Source of the DNA: Lacisediminimonas sp.
GTDB lineage: Bacteria; Pseudomonadota; Gammaproteobacteria; Burkholderiales; Burkholderiaceae_D
Reading direction: 5' to 3'
Length of the DNA: 44,072 nucleotides
Assembly (NCBI RefSeq): GCF_030645335.1
Contig: NZ_JAUSNH010000044.1
Location: 1-44,072, forward strand
The notes beneath the pieces were generated by a model, which saw only the letters and a program-made list of their open reading frames with translations, ran no database searches and was not told the origin of the DNA. The translations under genes and the position numbers were made by a program. Positions within the stretch are counted from its first letter, which is position 1. Each line of letters opens with the position of its first letter. Below are positions 17,408 through 25,872 of this stretch, one piece after another.

Positions 17408-19081
17408 TCAGGCAGGGATTGGCTGCGCCGACGGTGCCTGGTCGCACCCTGCCGGCTGCCGCTGCGCCAGAGCCGGCGCCGCCAATTTTGCATCCTCGCG
17501 GATCATGTCGGCGGCTTTCTCGGCGATCATGATGGTGGTGGCATTGGTATTGCCCGAGATTAGCAAAGGCATGATCGACGCATCCACCACCCGCAGGCCG
17601 GTGGTGCCGTATACGCGCAGACGCACATCGACGACATCGTTTTCACCGGGCCCCATCGAACAAGTTCCGACCGGGTGGAAGATGGTCTGCCCGTTGGCGC
17701 GCACGAAGTCGAGCAACTGTTCATCGGACTGCACCCCAGAACCGGGCCGGTATTCCTCCGCGACCCATTTGGCCATCGGCGCGGCTCTCATCAGCTGTCG
17801 CGTCAGCTTGGCCCCGGCGAGCATGACGTCGCGGTCATGCTGCTCGCTCAGGTAGTTTGCTGTAATCGCCGGCGCTTGCGCCGGATCGCCGGACTTGATG
17901 CGCACATGTCCGCGGCTCTTTGGCCTGAGCTGGCACATCGACACGGTAAAGCCGGAAAAATCGTGAGGCTTGCCGGCGGCGACATCCGCACTGACGGTGC
18001 CGAAGTGGAACTGTATGTCAGGTGTCGCCGAACTCGGTAATGCGCGCGTGAACATGCCGCACAACTGAATGCCGGCGGCAACCGGGCCGCGCTGGAACAA
18101 CAGCCAATCCAGGCCCATCTTCATGCGCCCCCAAAGCGTGCGCAGGGCGTCATTGGTCGTCACCGGCTGGGTGCATTTGTAGATCAGTCGGATTTGCAGA
18201 TGGTCCTGCAGATTTTCGCCAACGCCAGGCGACTGTACCACCTGCGCAATTCCATGTTTGGCCAACAGGCTGCGTTCACCGACGCCCGATAGTTGCAGCA
18301 ATTGCGGCGATTGCACGGCGCCGGCGCACAGCAAGACTTCGCGCCTGGCCCTGACCGTCACCACCTGTCCACGCTGGCCATACTCGACGCCGACGGCGCG
18401 CGTGCCTTCGAACAGGATCCGACTTGCCTGCGCCTCGGTTTCGATCTTCAAATTTTTGCGGCCCCGTGCCTGTCTCAGGTAGGTACTGGCCGTCGAGGTG
18501 CGCAATCCGCGGTGCGTGGTGACCTGGAAATAGCCGCTGCCTTCTTGCGTCGCGCCGTTGAAGTCCTGATTGCGCGGAATACCCAGCGTGAGACCGGCAT
18601 CGATGAACGCCTCGACCAACGGATTTTTGGTGGTAATGCTGGAGATGCGCAGGGGGCCCTTGTCGCCATGCCATGGATCAGCGCCGCGCTGGTTGTTTTC
18701 CGATTTGATGAAATAGGGCAGCACATCCTTGTTGCTCCAGCCAGTGTTACCCAGCCTGGCCCAGGCGTCATAATCCTCGGCTTGGCCGCGGATGAAGACC
18801 AAGCCATTGATCGAACTCGAACCGCCTAGCACGCGGCCGCGTGGCCAGTACATTTTCCGGCCCTGCATCTGGGCTTCCGGCTCGGTATGGAATTGCCAGT
18901 TGTAGACCGGATGGAACATGGTCTTGGCATAACCGATCGGTATGTGGATCCAGAAGTAGCTGTCGGGCGGGCCGGCTTCCAGCAACAACACCGAGAATTT
19001 GCCGTCTTCGCTCAGCCGGTTGGCCAGTACGCAACCGGCCGAACCCGCGCCCACGATAACGTAATCATAGCTTGCACTCAC
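17408..19081 (-). CDS. GMC-family flavin alcohol dehydrogenase (choline dehydrogenase-like)
   Basis: A 557-residue GMC oxidoreductase. The FAD-binding VGAGSAGCVLANRLSED is at the N-terminus, GGSSSINGLVFIRGQAEDYD near residue 90 is the GMC signature region, and the C-terminal catalytic His lies in HPVGTCSMG, followed by GNTNATTIMIAEKAAD. The frame is open to 19159, but the GTG at 19081 has AGAGGAG six bases upstream and starts immediately before the FAD motif, so it is preferred. The family oxidises primary alcohols to aldehydes with FAD, passing electrons to a membrane carrier or oxygen. No partner betaine aldehyde dehydrogenase is adjacent, so a choline role is not supported. Confidence 0.9.
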   Translation of the reverse strand: MSASYDYVIVGAGSAGCVLANRLSEDGKFSVLLLEAGPPDSYFWIHIPIGYAKTMFHPVYNWQFHTEPEAQMQGRKMYWPRGRVLGGSSSINGLVFIRGQAEDYDAWARLGNTGWSNKDVLPYFIKSENNQRGADPWHGDKGPLRISSITTKNPLVEAFIDAGLTLGIPRNQDFNGATQEGSGYFQVTTHRGLRTSTASTYLRQARGRKNLKIETEAQASRILFEGTRAVGVEYGQRGQVVTVRARREVLLCAGAVQSPQLLQLSGVGERSLLAKHGIAQVVQSPGVGENLQDHLQIRLIYKCTQPVTTNDALRTLWGRMKMGLDWLLFQRGPVAAGIQLCGMFTRALPSSATPDIQFHFGTVSADVAAGKPHDFSGFTVSMCQLRPKSRGHVRIKSGDPAQAPAITANYLSEQHDRDVMLAGAKLTRQLMRAAPMAKWVAEEYRPGSGVQSDEQLLDFVRANGQTIFHPVGTCSMGPGENDVVDVRLRVYGTTGLRVVDASIMPLLISGNTNATTIMIAEKAADMIREDAKLAAPALAQRQPAGCDQAPSAQPIPA

Positions 19082-19429
19082 GGCATGCTCCTCTGTTGTA
19101 TTAGTTATTTTCCGCCAGGCTTGCCATGCGACGGCGCCCCGGTGTGTCATTTGTCGCACCGATTATCTGCAAACCGTCGGGGATAAGGAACAGGCAATCC
19201 TGATAAAGCAGAATTGCGATTTCAAGATACCGGGAAGTCAGCAAACAAGCCAGCCGCTCAGGGGGCCTGGTCTTGCGCGCAGGAGCCGGTGGTTCGGTCC
19301 TGTACCGGGTCACCGGGGCCTCCTGCCCGTCGCCGCTTGAATTTGTAACGCACCCAAGAATCGCCTCGTCACACTTGTCTAAAATGCTACCAAAATTGTT
19401 AAAATACTAACTTATTCGGGAGCATGATC
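19082..19429. other. 348-base divergent intergenic region, AT-rich promoter zone near its right end
   Basis: No gene is seen. The stretch 19380-19415 is strikingly AT-rich for this window and probably holds the promoter of the GAPDH-like gene. TTGTCT at 19375 and TAAAAT at 19400 are 19 bases apart, which is long for a sigma-70 promoter, so this is only a weak assignment. GTTA-N6-TAAC at 19398-19411 could be a short operator. Confidence 0.3.
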
Positions 19430-20581
19430 ATGAAAGTAGGTATCAATGGCATGGGGCGCCTTGGCCAAACGGTACTACGCGCCGCAATGGGTGCTGTGCA
19501 GCGAGCTGCAGATGACCCGCGACGTGACAATCGCCTGGATATCGTGCATTTGAACGACTTCAGGGGCAATACGGCGACGCTGGCGCAGCGATTGAAGTCC
19601 GACAGCATCCACGGCGCCTGGTCAGCGGATGTCGAGGCGATCGACAACAGCCAACTCCGCATTGGCGATCGCCTGCTGCGCTTCACATCCAATGCGGCGC
19701 CGGCTGACATTCCCTGGCATGAGCTTGGCGTGGAGCTGGTGATTGAATGCTCCGGCAAGTTCCTGGCCGCTGGCGCCGTCCAGGGGCACCTGTACCGCGG
19801 CGTCAAGCGGGTGATTGTCGCTGCGGGCATCGACGCCTGCGGCGTGGTCAACCTGATGATGGGAATTAACGAGCAATGTTACGACCCGGCGCGGCATGCC
19901 GTGGTGGCGGCAGGGTGCAGCGTCACCAATTGTCTGGCGCCGATCATCAAGGTCGTACATGAGGCCATCGGCATACGCCATGGCCAGATCATCACCATTC
20001 ATGATCCGACCCATGCCAGCCTTGGTATGGCGACGCAGGATGGCGAACACGCTCCGGCCCGCTCTGTTTTATCGAGCCTGCGCGGGGCGACCAACGACAG
20101 CGGGGCGGGCCACCTGGCTGCCAGTGGCAACACAGTGGCCGTGCCGGATGCCGACCTGCGCCTGTCCCCGGCAGCGGCCCGGGGACAGGCGCAGGTCGCG
20201 AACGACAATGAAACGTCCATCGCGCTGGTCTACCCCGAACTCAGGGGCAAGATCAGCGGCCGTGCGGTGCAGGTGCCCGTGCTGCATGCGGCGCTGACCG
20301 ATTGCACATTCGAATTGCGGCGTGTCAGCTCGGCCGAGGAGGTCAACGTACTGTTTGCGCAAGCGGCACGCAGCGCGCTGCCAGGCATACTCGACTACCA
20401 ACCGGGTTCGCGGCCCGGTGGCGAATACGCGCGCGATACCCGCAGTTGCATCATCGACGGGCCTGCGACCCTGGTGACGGATGGCACGCTGCTCAAGGTC
20501 TTCGCCTGGCACGGCAATGAAATGGGCTACGCCTGTCGCCTGGTGGACCTGGCCACTCATATGCGCGGCGTCGGCATCTGA
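19430..20581 (+). CDS. GAPDH-family protein with aberrant active site (ArsJ-associated GAPDH-like)
   Basis: A 383-residue glyceraldehyde-3-phosphate dehydrogenase homologue. The N-terminal NAD motif is VGINGMGRLGQ; VELVIECSGKF and VKRVIVAAG follow. Its overall wording resembles, from memory, the GAPDH that pairs with ArsJ. The active site is not standard: the family ASCTTNC is read here as G162-C-S-V-T-N-C168, so a Ser takes the place of the nucleophilic Cys and Cys163 is one residue early. His191 is kept. The phosphate-binding Arg of the RVP segment is Gln (AVQVPVLHAALTD), and NEWGY is NEMGY. About 30 extra residues around 215-258 replace the usual loop, and that DNA holds a 20-bp inverted repeat. 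GGGAG is well spaced from ATG 19430; the ATG at 19424 is too close. No arsJ is present. Function is uncertain. Confidence 0.82.
   Translation: MKVGINGMGRLGQTVLRAAMGAVQRAADDPRRDNRLDIVHLNDFRGNTATLAQRLKSDSIHGAWSADVEAIDNSQLRIGDRLLRFTSNAAPADIPWHELGVELVIECSGKFLAAGAVQGHLYRGVKRVIVAAGIDACGVVNLMMGINEQCYDPARHAVVAAGCSVTNCLAPIIKVVHEAIGIRHGQIITIHDPTHASLGMATQDGEHAPARSVLSSLRGATNDSGAGHLAASGNTVAVPDADLRLSPAAARGQAQVANDNETSIALVYPELRGKISGRAVQVPVLHAALTDCTFELRRVSSAEEVNVLFAQAARSALPGILDYQPGSRPGGEYARDTRSCIIDGPATLVTDGTLLKVFAWHGNEMGYACRLVDLATHMRGVGI
20152..20198. repeat. perfect 20-bp inverted repeat inside the GAPDH-like gene
   Basis: Arms 20152-20171 and 20179-20198 are exact reverse complements with a 7-base loop (CAGCGGC). 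The element lies in coding sequence, in frame, encoding about residues 241-256 of the protein in a segment with no counterpart in normal GAPDH. A 20-bp perfect stem would be very stable in mRNA. It may be a captured mobile hairpin (REP/terminator-like) or a regulatory fold. Confidence 0.85.
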
Positions 20582-20817
20582 GTCGCTGCATCGTGCGAGC
20601 TGATAATGCACTGGACACCATGCAGCTTGTTCTGTAATTTGTTCACCACCGTCCGGGCCGCATCCGCAACAATTTGCGGACCTGCTGGCCGATGCGCCGC
20701 AGCACAGAATCTGAAGAATACGAGCTTGTTCGTGTAGTCGAATCCCCCGGCAAGTCCTTTTGCCGGGTGCATGGTTTTCCCTTTTGATTCATTTCTGATT
20801 CATTTAAGGAGATTCCC

Positions 20818-21789
20818 TTGATTTCGTTCTTCAAGCTGCTGCGTTACGCAATTCTGGGCACCCTGGCAAGTGCTCCTGTCGCCCAGGCCCAAACTGATTA
20901 TCCCAACCGGCCGGTCCGGGTGCTGGTCGGCTTCCCGGCCGGTGGTGCTGTCGATGGCGCTGCCCGCATCATGGCCGCAGAACTGCAAAAGGCCTATGGA
21001 CAGTCCTTCGTCGTCGACAACCGTCCCGGTGTCGGCGGCATGCTCGCCGCCCAGGAAGCCGCGCGCGGCGCACCGGATGGCTACACCCTGCTGGTCGGCT
21101 CGGCCGGCCCGCTTACTGTGAGCCCCAGCATCTTCAAATCGCGCGGATTCGATCCGCGCGTGTCGCTCGATCCGATCATCTGGTTCGTCAATACGCCCGG
21201 CATCCTGGTGGTGCGAAAGGACCTGAAGGCGAACAACATCAAGGAGCTGGTCGCACTGTCCAAGACCACCACGCTCAACATGGCGTCGGCGGGCAGCGGC
21301 AGCGTACTGCACCTGATGGGGGAGTTTTTCCAGGAGCGGGTGGGCGTGAAATGGACCCACATTCCGTACAAGGGAAGCCCGCCGGCATTGCAGGACATGC
21401 TGGGCGGTCGGGTCGACGTCATGCTCGACGTCGTGCCGACCACGGCGGCGCTGGTCAAGTCCGGCCAGTTGCGCGCGCTTGCCATCACCACCAAGAACCG
21501 GTCGAGCCAGTTGCCGGACGTGCCGACCGTTGCCGAAGAAGGGTATGACGGCGTTGACATGGGTTCCTGGATGGCGCTGCTGGCACCCAAGGGAACGCCG
21601 CAGCCGATCATCCAGCGCATGAACCAGATCCTCAATGACTCCATCAAGAATCCCGAGATCAGGGCGCGCGTGGCAGCCGGTGGCGGCGAGCTCGTTGGCG
21701 GCACGCCGCAGGACCTGACTGACCGGATCAATACGGAACTGCCAAGGTGGGCGGCGGTGATCGAGCGCAACAAGCTGGCCCAGGATTGA
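20818..21789 (+). CDS. Bug/TctC-family periplasmic tripartite-tricarboxylate-type binding protein
   Basis: A 323-residue protein with a Sec signal peptide (cleavage near APVAQA|Q, residue 23). The mature protein begins YPNRPVRVLVGFPAGGAVDG, the classic Bug-family opening. VDNRPGVGGMLAAQEAARG, GYTLLVGSAGPLTV and HIPYKGSPPALQDMLGG are further family motifs. The start is a TTG at 20818, supported by AAGGAG six bases upstream. Bug proteins bind carboxylates or other small metabolites, and orphan members without tctAB are very common in Burkholderiales, as here. The ligand is unknown. The 236-base gap before it shows no gene. Confidence 0.92.
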   Translation: MISFFKLLRYAILGTLASAPVAQAQTDYPNRPVRVLVGFPAGGAVDGAARIMAAELQKAYGQSFVVDNRPGVGGMLAAQEAARGAPDGYTLLVGSAGPLTVSPSIFKSRGFDPRVSLDPIIWFVNTPGILVVRKDLKANNIKELVALSKTTTLNMASAGSGSVLHLMGEFFQERVGVKWTHIPYKGSPPALQDMLGGRVDVMLDVVPTTAALVKSGQLRALAITTKNRSSQLPDVPTVAEEGYDGVDMGSWMALLAPKGTPQPIIQRMNQILNDSIKNPEIRARVAAGGGELVGGTPQDLTDRINTELPRWAAVIERNKLAQD

Positions 21790-21888
21790 TGGTCGGGGCG
21801 CGATGGTGTCGTCGTTCTCTGGTCGGGACTACGACGTCATTAACGGGTTCACCATGTGTACGGATTACCATGTGATCGTACTACTGGG

Positions 21889-21915
21889 GCCGCCCCGGGT
21901 CTGATCCGGGGTGGC
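21889..21915. terminator. candidate bidirectional terminator hairpin
   Basis: The convergent gap between the Bug-type gene and the permease gene holds a GC-rich stem: arms 21889-21898 and 21906-21915, nine of ten pairs canonical plus one G-T, with a 7-base loop. It lacks a T-run on either strand, so a Rho-independent role is uncertain. Confidence 0.45.
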
Positions 21916-21923
21916 GAGCACGC

Positions 21924-22709
21924 CTAGCGTCCCTTCCAGTGCACCACCGCCGTCTCCATTGCAGACAAGCTCCAGTTCAATATCAGTCCAATCAAACCAA
22001 TCAAGCCGATGCCGATGAAAACGACCGGGATCTGGAATAACTGTGCCGCGTCGGAAATCATGAAGCCCAGGCCTTTTTGTGCGCCGACCAGTTCGGCTGC
22101 TACCACCACGGCCCAGCTAAGCGCCATCGCCACCTTCAGTCCGGTGAAGATTTGCGGCAGTGCGGCGGGCATGACGATCTTGTAGAACTGCTGCCACGAC
22201 GATAGTCCCAGCGACTTTGCCGCCCTGATATAAGCGATCGGCACATGGCTGGCGCCGGCATGCGCATTGACATGCGCGTAGTTGAACGCCGTGAAGAAAA
22301 TCAGGACGACTTTGCCGACTTCGCCCAGGCCGAAATACAGCACTGCCATTGGAATGAAGGCAATCGGCGGGATTGGCCGGACAAATGCCATGATCGGCGA
22401 TACCGAGGCATCGACGACGCGGTTATAGCCGCTGATTAGGCCTGTCGGTATACCCAGCAGCACACCGAGCAGGAAGCCGGTGAGTGCGCGGAACAGGCTG
22501 ATGCCGATATGGGCCTGGATCGACGACCTTTGGTAGCCATTAACGATCAGGTCCCCCGCCACGTTGAACAGCGATTGGGGTGAGGGCAGGTAAGTCGGAC
22601 TGACCATGCCCATGTTGGTTACCAGCGTCCAGATCACCAGCAGCATCACCACTGCGGAGATTGAAATCCAGATCTTGGGCACGTCGGACAGACCCTTGTT
22701 GTTCGTCAT
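21924..22709 (-). CDS. ABC transporter permease (SsuC/TauC type)
   Basis: A 261-residue inner-membrane permease with about six hydrophobic segments. The conserved AFVRPIPPIAFIPMAVLYFG and the ATPase-docking region QFYKIVMPAALPQIFTGLK identify the BPD_transp_1 nitrate/sulfonate/taurine group. It follows the binding protein (22799) on the same strand. Together with the ATPase at 24897 it gives a third complete importer in the window, although thyA interrupts the gene order. Confidence 0.9.
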   Translation of the reverse strand: MTNNKGLSDVPKIWISISAVVMLLVIWTLVTNMGMVSPTYLPSPQSLFNVAGDLIVNGYQRSSIQAHIGISLFRALTGFLLGVLLGIPTGLISGYNRVVDASVSPIMAFVRPIPPIAFIPMAVLYFGLGEVGKVVLIFFTAFNYAHVNAHAGASHVPIAYIRAAKSLGLSSWQQFYKIVMPAALPQIFTGLKVAMALSWAVVVAAELVGAQKGLGFMISDAAQLFQIPVVFIGIGLIGLIGLILNWSLSAMETAVVHWKGR

Positions 22710-22798
22710 CGCGAGTTTCTCTTTGCTGTTGAATCAACCAAATGGCGCCTGCTTGCGCAGACGCCATGCTTTGTTGCCGTTGCCTGTCGTTGCCGCTA

Positions 22799-23845
22799 CT
22801 ACTTCGTCGCGCTCTTGGCGTCGACGTACTTGCGCAGGTAACTGGAATCGATCGCTTTATGGATATCGGCGAACGACAGCGGTGCGGGAATGGTGCCGCC
22901 TTCGTGCAACATCTGTGAAGCAGTATGCAGTTGCTGGGCTAGGCCGCCTTCTTTGGAGGTTAGCGAGAACCGGCTGTTCGGATCGAGCTGTTGCTCGAAG
23001 GTCGGCAGCTTGTCGCAGCAGTGACGCTCATAGAACTGCTTGGCCACGGGCTCGCTGAGCTTCATGTACTTTTGTAGCGCATCGATGGCCAGCTTCGGGT
23101 TTTTCCGGACCATCTCCATGGTCTCGGCCTGTACCTGCAGCAATCGGATCGCTGCATCCGGATTTTTTTCCAGATAGGCCGGACGAAACGCGTTCAAGCT
23201 CGGGCATACACTGCCGTAGTCAGCATCCCAGCTGACGACTTTCACGCCGGCTGGCTGCACCATGGTCCAGGGCGCCCAGCCAACGGCGGCGTCGATCGAA
23301 CCGCCAGTAAAGGCGTTAGCAAACAATGGTGGCGCCAGGTTGATGACGTTAAGCTTGGCATAATCCACGCCGGCTGCTTTGGCGATCAGGCGCAGCGACA
23401 CTTGCGAGCAGGTACCGTTGGCAGCAGCAATGGCCTTCGCCTTGATGATGTCCTTGTAGTCGCGTATGCCGCTCTTGGACGTGACCATCAAGCCTTCGCC
23501 CTGGGCATTGTCAAGCTCCCACGACACGACCTTCAGCGGAATGTTCTGGCCAATGGCAAACACGATCGCCAGGCCGGTGACGACCTGGTCGATGCTGCCG
23601 CTCTTCAATGCCGCCAGCAACGGCGCGCCACTGGTGAACCAGTGAAAGGATGGATCCAGCCCATGCTTCTGGTAAATGCCCAGGTCATTTGCCAGGTAGG
23701 TGTTCCAGTAGCCGGCACTGGGACCGCCAATATTTATCTTGATCAGGTCTTTTTTGGCGGCGGACTGTGCCGTCGCCGTTTGTGCTGCGCCAGCGCTGAT
23801 CAACAGCGCGCTCATTGCAACGGCCAGTACTTTTTGAAAACCCAT
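22799..23845 (-). CDS. ABC transporter periplasmic substrate-binding protein (SsuA/NrtA-like)
   Basis: A 348-residue binding protein. A signal peptide runs to about TATAQ (residue 27). The mature domain has IGGPSAGYWNTYLANDLGIYQKHGLD, GSIDQVVTGLAIVFAIGQ and AAVGWAPWTMVQPAGVKVVSWD, which fit the NMT1/SsuA-like family. A TTG at 23857 would add four residues, but ATG at 23845 with GGAGG upstream is preferred. A 239-base gap separates it from thyA upstream, where no convincing gene was seen, so it may have its own promoter. The ligand is unknown; an association with thyA makes a pyrimidine or C1-related ligand worth testing, but this is speculation. Confidence 0.88.
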   Translation of the reverse strand: MGFQKVLAVAMSALLISAGAAQTATAQSAAKKDLIKINIGGPSAGYWNTYLANDLGIYQKHGLDPSFHWFTSGAPLLAALKSGSIDQVVTGLAIVFAIGQNIPLKVVSWELDNAQGEGLMVTSKSGIRDYKDIIKAKAIAAANGTCSQVSLRLIAKAAGVDYAKLNVINLAPPLFANAFTGGSIDAAVGWAPWTMVQPAGVKVVSWDADYGSVCPSLNAFRPAYLEKNPDAAIRLLQVQAETMEMVRKNPKLAIDALQKYMKLSEPVAKQFYERHCCDKLPTFEQQLDPNSRFSLTSKEGGLAQQLHTASQMLHEGGTIPAPLSFADIHKAIDSSYLRKYVDAKSATK

Positions 23846-24084
23846 GTCATCCTCCAATTTGCGTATTCACTCACGCCGGGCGGTGTCCATTTTCCGGATC
23901 TGTCGCCCGCCATCCTTCGGTGTTGCTTGCACCCGTTTGCGCCTGATTTCTTCTTGAGATCGATGCATGTCCGAGCCTTCACCAGTACTCCAAAGACTAG
24001 TGGCATCACAGCCGACATGCCAATGCATAATTCGCGGCGCATCCATGCAGTGGCTGCAATCGTCACACCAGCTTCCGGATCGCC

Positions 24085-24897
24085 TCAGACTGCGACAGGG
24101 GCCTTGATGCCGGGGTGCGGGTCGTAATCGACCAGGGTGAAATCTTCATACTGGAAAGCGAACAGGTCGTCGACGTCCCGATTGAGCATCATGGTCGGGA
24201 ACGGGCGCGGCTGTCGCTGTAACTGCTCCTTGACTTGATCGACATGATTTAAATAGATATGCGCGTCGCCCAAGGCATGGATGAACTCGCCCGGCATCAA
24301 TCCGCTGACTTGCGCCAGCATCAGCGTGAACAAGGCATAGCAAGCGATATTGAATGGCACCCCTAGGAACATGTCGCCGCTACGCTGGTAGAGCTGGCAC
24401 GACAAGCGGCCATGCGCGACATAGAACTGGAACAATGCATGGCAGGGCGGCAGCGCCATGCCAGCGATTTCCGCTGGGTTCCAAGCAACCACGATATGGC
24501 GCCGTGAATCCGGATCCTTGCGCAACGACTCCACCAGGCCGGCAATCTGGTCGATTTCCCGTCCGTCCGGGCCAACCCATCGGCGCCATTGCTTGCCATA
24601 GACCGGACCAAGCTCGCCGTCGGGGGCAGCCCATTCGTCCCAAATGCTCACGCCCCGCTCTTGCAGCCACTTGACGTTGGTATCGCCGCGCAAAAACCAG
24701 AGCAGTTCAACGATGATCGACTTCAGGTGCAGCTTCTTGGTGGTCAGCAGCGGAAAGGCCGACGTCAGAGGAAAGCGCATCTGCATGCCGAACGTGGACA
24801 AGGTGCCGGTGCCGGTGCGATCCATTTTGCGTGCGCCGTTATGCAGTACGTGTGCCAATTGATCCAGGTATTGTTGCTCGGCAGGATTAGGGCTCAT
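24085..24897 (-). CDS. thyA: thymidylate synthase ThyA
   Basis: A 270-residue ThyA that converts dUMP to dTMP using 5,10-methylene-tetrahydrofolate, giving dihydrofolate. All key motifs are present: DRTGTGT near residue 26 (phosphate-binding Arg), [12 protein letters not shown] with the nucleophilic Cys, [16 protein letters not shown] with the phosphate Arg and the dUMP-binding Asn, DAHIYLNH with the substrate His/Tyr, and the family C-terminus KAPVAV. It looks fully functional. Its ATG shares one base with the TGA of the upstream ABC ATPase gene (TGATG), so it is translationally coupled to a transporter gene. No dihydrofolate reductase gene is adjacent, although thyA and folA are often neighbours. 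Confidence 0.97.
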   Translation of the reverse strand: MSPNPAEQQYLDQLAHVLHNGARKMDRTGTGTLSTFGMQMRFPLTSAFPLLTTKKLHLKSIIVELLWFLRGDTNVKWLQERGVSIWDEWAAPDGELGPVYGKQWRRWVGPDGREIDQIAGLVESLRKDPDSRRHIVVAWNPAEIAGMALPPCHALFQFYVAHGRLSCQLYQRSGDMFLGVPFNIACYALFTLMLAQVSGLMPGEFIHALGDAHIYLNHVDQVKEQLQRQPRPFPTMMLNRDVDDLFAFQYEDFTLVDYDPHPGIKAPVAV

Positions 24898-25784
24898 CAG
24901 TGATCCGCAGTTTTGGCAGTGGCCTTGTTCAGGCTGACTTGTCCGGGGCCGCCCAGCTCCCCGACCTCGGCGCGCAGCGCGGTGAGCAGCTGCTTTTGCA
25001 GTTCGACGAAGCGCGGACTACTGATAAAGTCCTGCGTGCGCGGCTTTTTCTCGTCAATCTCGACTGACAACTTGACCCGGCCGGGGCGACGGCTCATCAG
25101 CAGCACGCGGTCAGAAACGAACACAGCCTCAGCGACATCATGCGTAATGAAAATGATGGTGGGTTTGTATTCTTGCCATAGCTGCAGCACCAGCTCCTGC
25201 ATCATCAGCCGGGTCTGCGAATCGAGTGCACCGAAAGGCTCGTCCATCAGCAGCACCTCGGGTCCGGAAATCAGCGCGCGCGCGATCTGCACGCGCTGTT
25301 GCATGCCACCTGACAACTGGTAAGGGTAGTGATTCTCGAAGCCGGTCAGCCGCACTGCTGCAATTAATTGTTCAGCGCGGCGCAGGTATTCATCTCGTGG
25401 CATGCCGCGGCTTTTTACGCCAAGTACGATATTTTCCAGACAGCTCAACCATGGAAACAATGCAGCCTGCTGGAACACGACCGCCCGCTCCGGGCCGGGA
25501 CCGGTGACCGGCTTGCCGTCCAGCAGCACCGCCCCGGTACTGGGGAATTCAAACCCGGCGATCATGTTCATCGCAGTGGATTTGCCGCAGCCGGTGGGGC
25601 CAAGGATGCTGACGATTTCTGCGGCCTTGATGGTGACATCGAACGACTCCACCGCCACCATGCTCGCAGCCTTGCTGCCATAGGTCTTTGAAACGCCCGA
25701 AAATACGACTTTATCTGCGCTCTGGCCCGACAACGGCACTGCACGCATCGGTACCACGCCGCTATGGCTACTAATTGCACTCAT
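24897..25784 (-). CDS. ABC transporter ATP-binding protein (SsuB/TauB type)
   Basis: A 295-residue ATPase. Walker A is GPTGCGKST, the Q-loop region is [21 protein letters not shown], the signature is [14 protein letters not shown], Walker B is [12 protein letters not shown], and the H-loop is [12 protein letters not shown] short N-terminal extension of about 25 residues precedes the core. ATG 25784 has GGAGGAG upstream. It overlaps thyA by one base and presumably serves the permease (21924) and binding protein (22799). It is the first gene of its strand, divergent from a LysR regulator 88 bases away. Confidence 0.93.
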   Translation of the reverse strand: MSAISSHSGVVPMRAVPLSGQSADKVVFSGVSKTYGSKAASMVAVESFDVTIKAAEIVSILGPTGCGKSTAMNMIAGFEFPSTGAVLLDGKPVTGPGPERAVVFQQAALFPWLSCLENIVLGVKSRGMPRDEYLRRAEQLIAAVRLTGFENHYPYQLSGGMQQRVQIARALISGPEVLLMDEPFGALDSQTRLMMQELVLQLWQEYKPTIIFITHDVAEAVFVSDRVLLMSRRPGRVKLSVEIDEKKPRTQDFISSPRFVELQKQLLTALRAEVGELGGPGQVSLNKATAKTADH

Positions 25785-25872
25785 CTGCGCTCCTCCAATT
25801 CTTTATAGGTTTTTGCTTGCTCAATCGGTGTCTCCCGATTTATTGAACTACGCGAGCAGAATTTGATTCATT

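Noticed and set aside
17408-19081. Annotation of the GMC enzyme as choline dehydrogenase (betA)
   Set aside because: GMC members share this similarity broadly; no betaine aldehyde dehydrogenase, betI or choline transporter gene is next to it.
23812-24066. 84-codon minus-strand frame in the gap between thyA and the binding-protein gene
   Set aside because: No ribosome-binding site or family resemblance, and it overlaps the binding-protein start; the 239-base gap is treated as non-coding.
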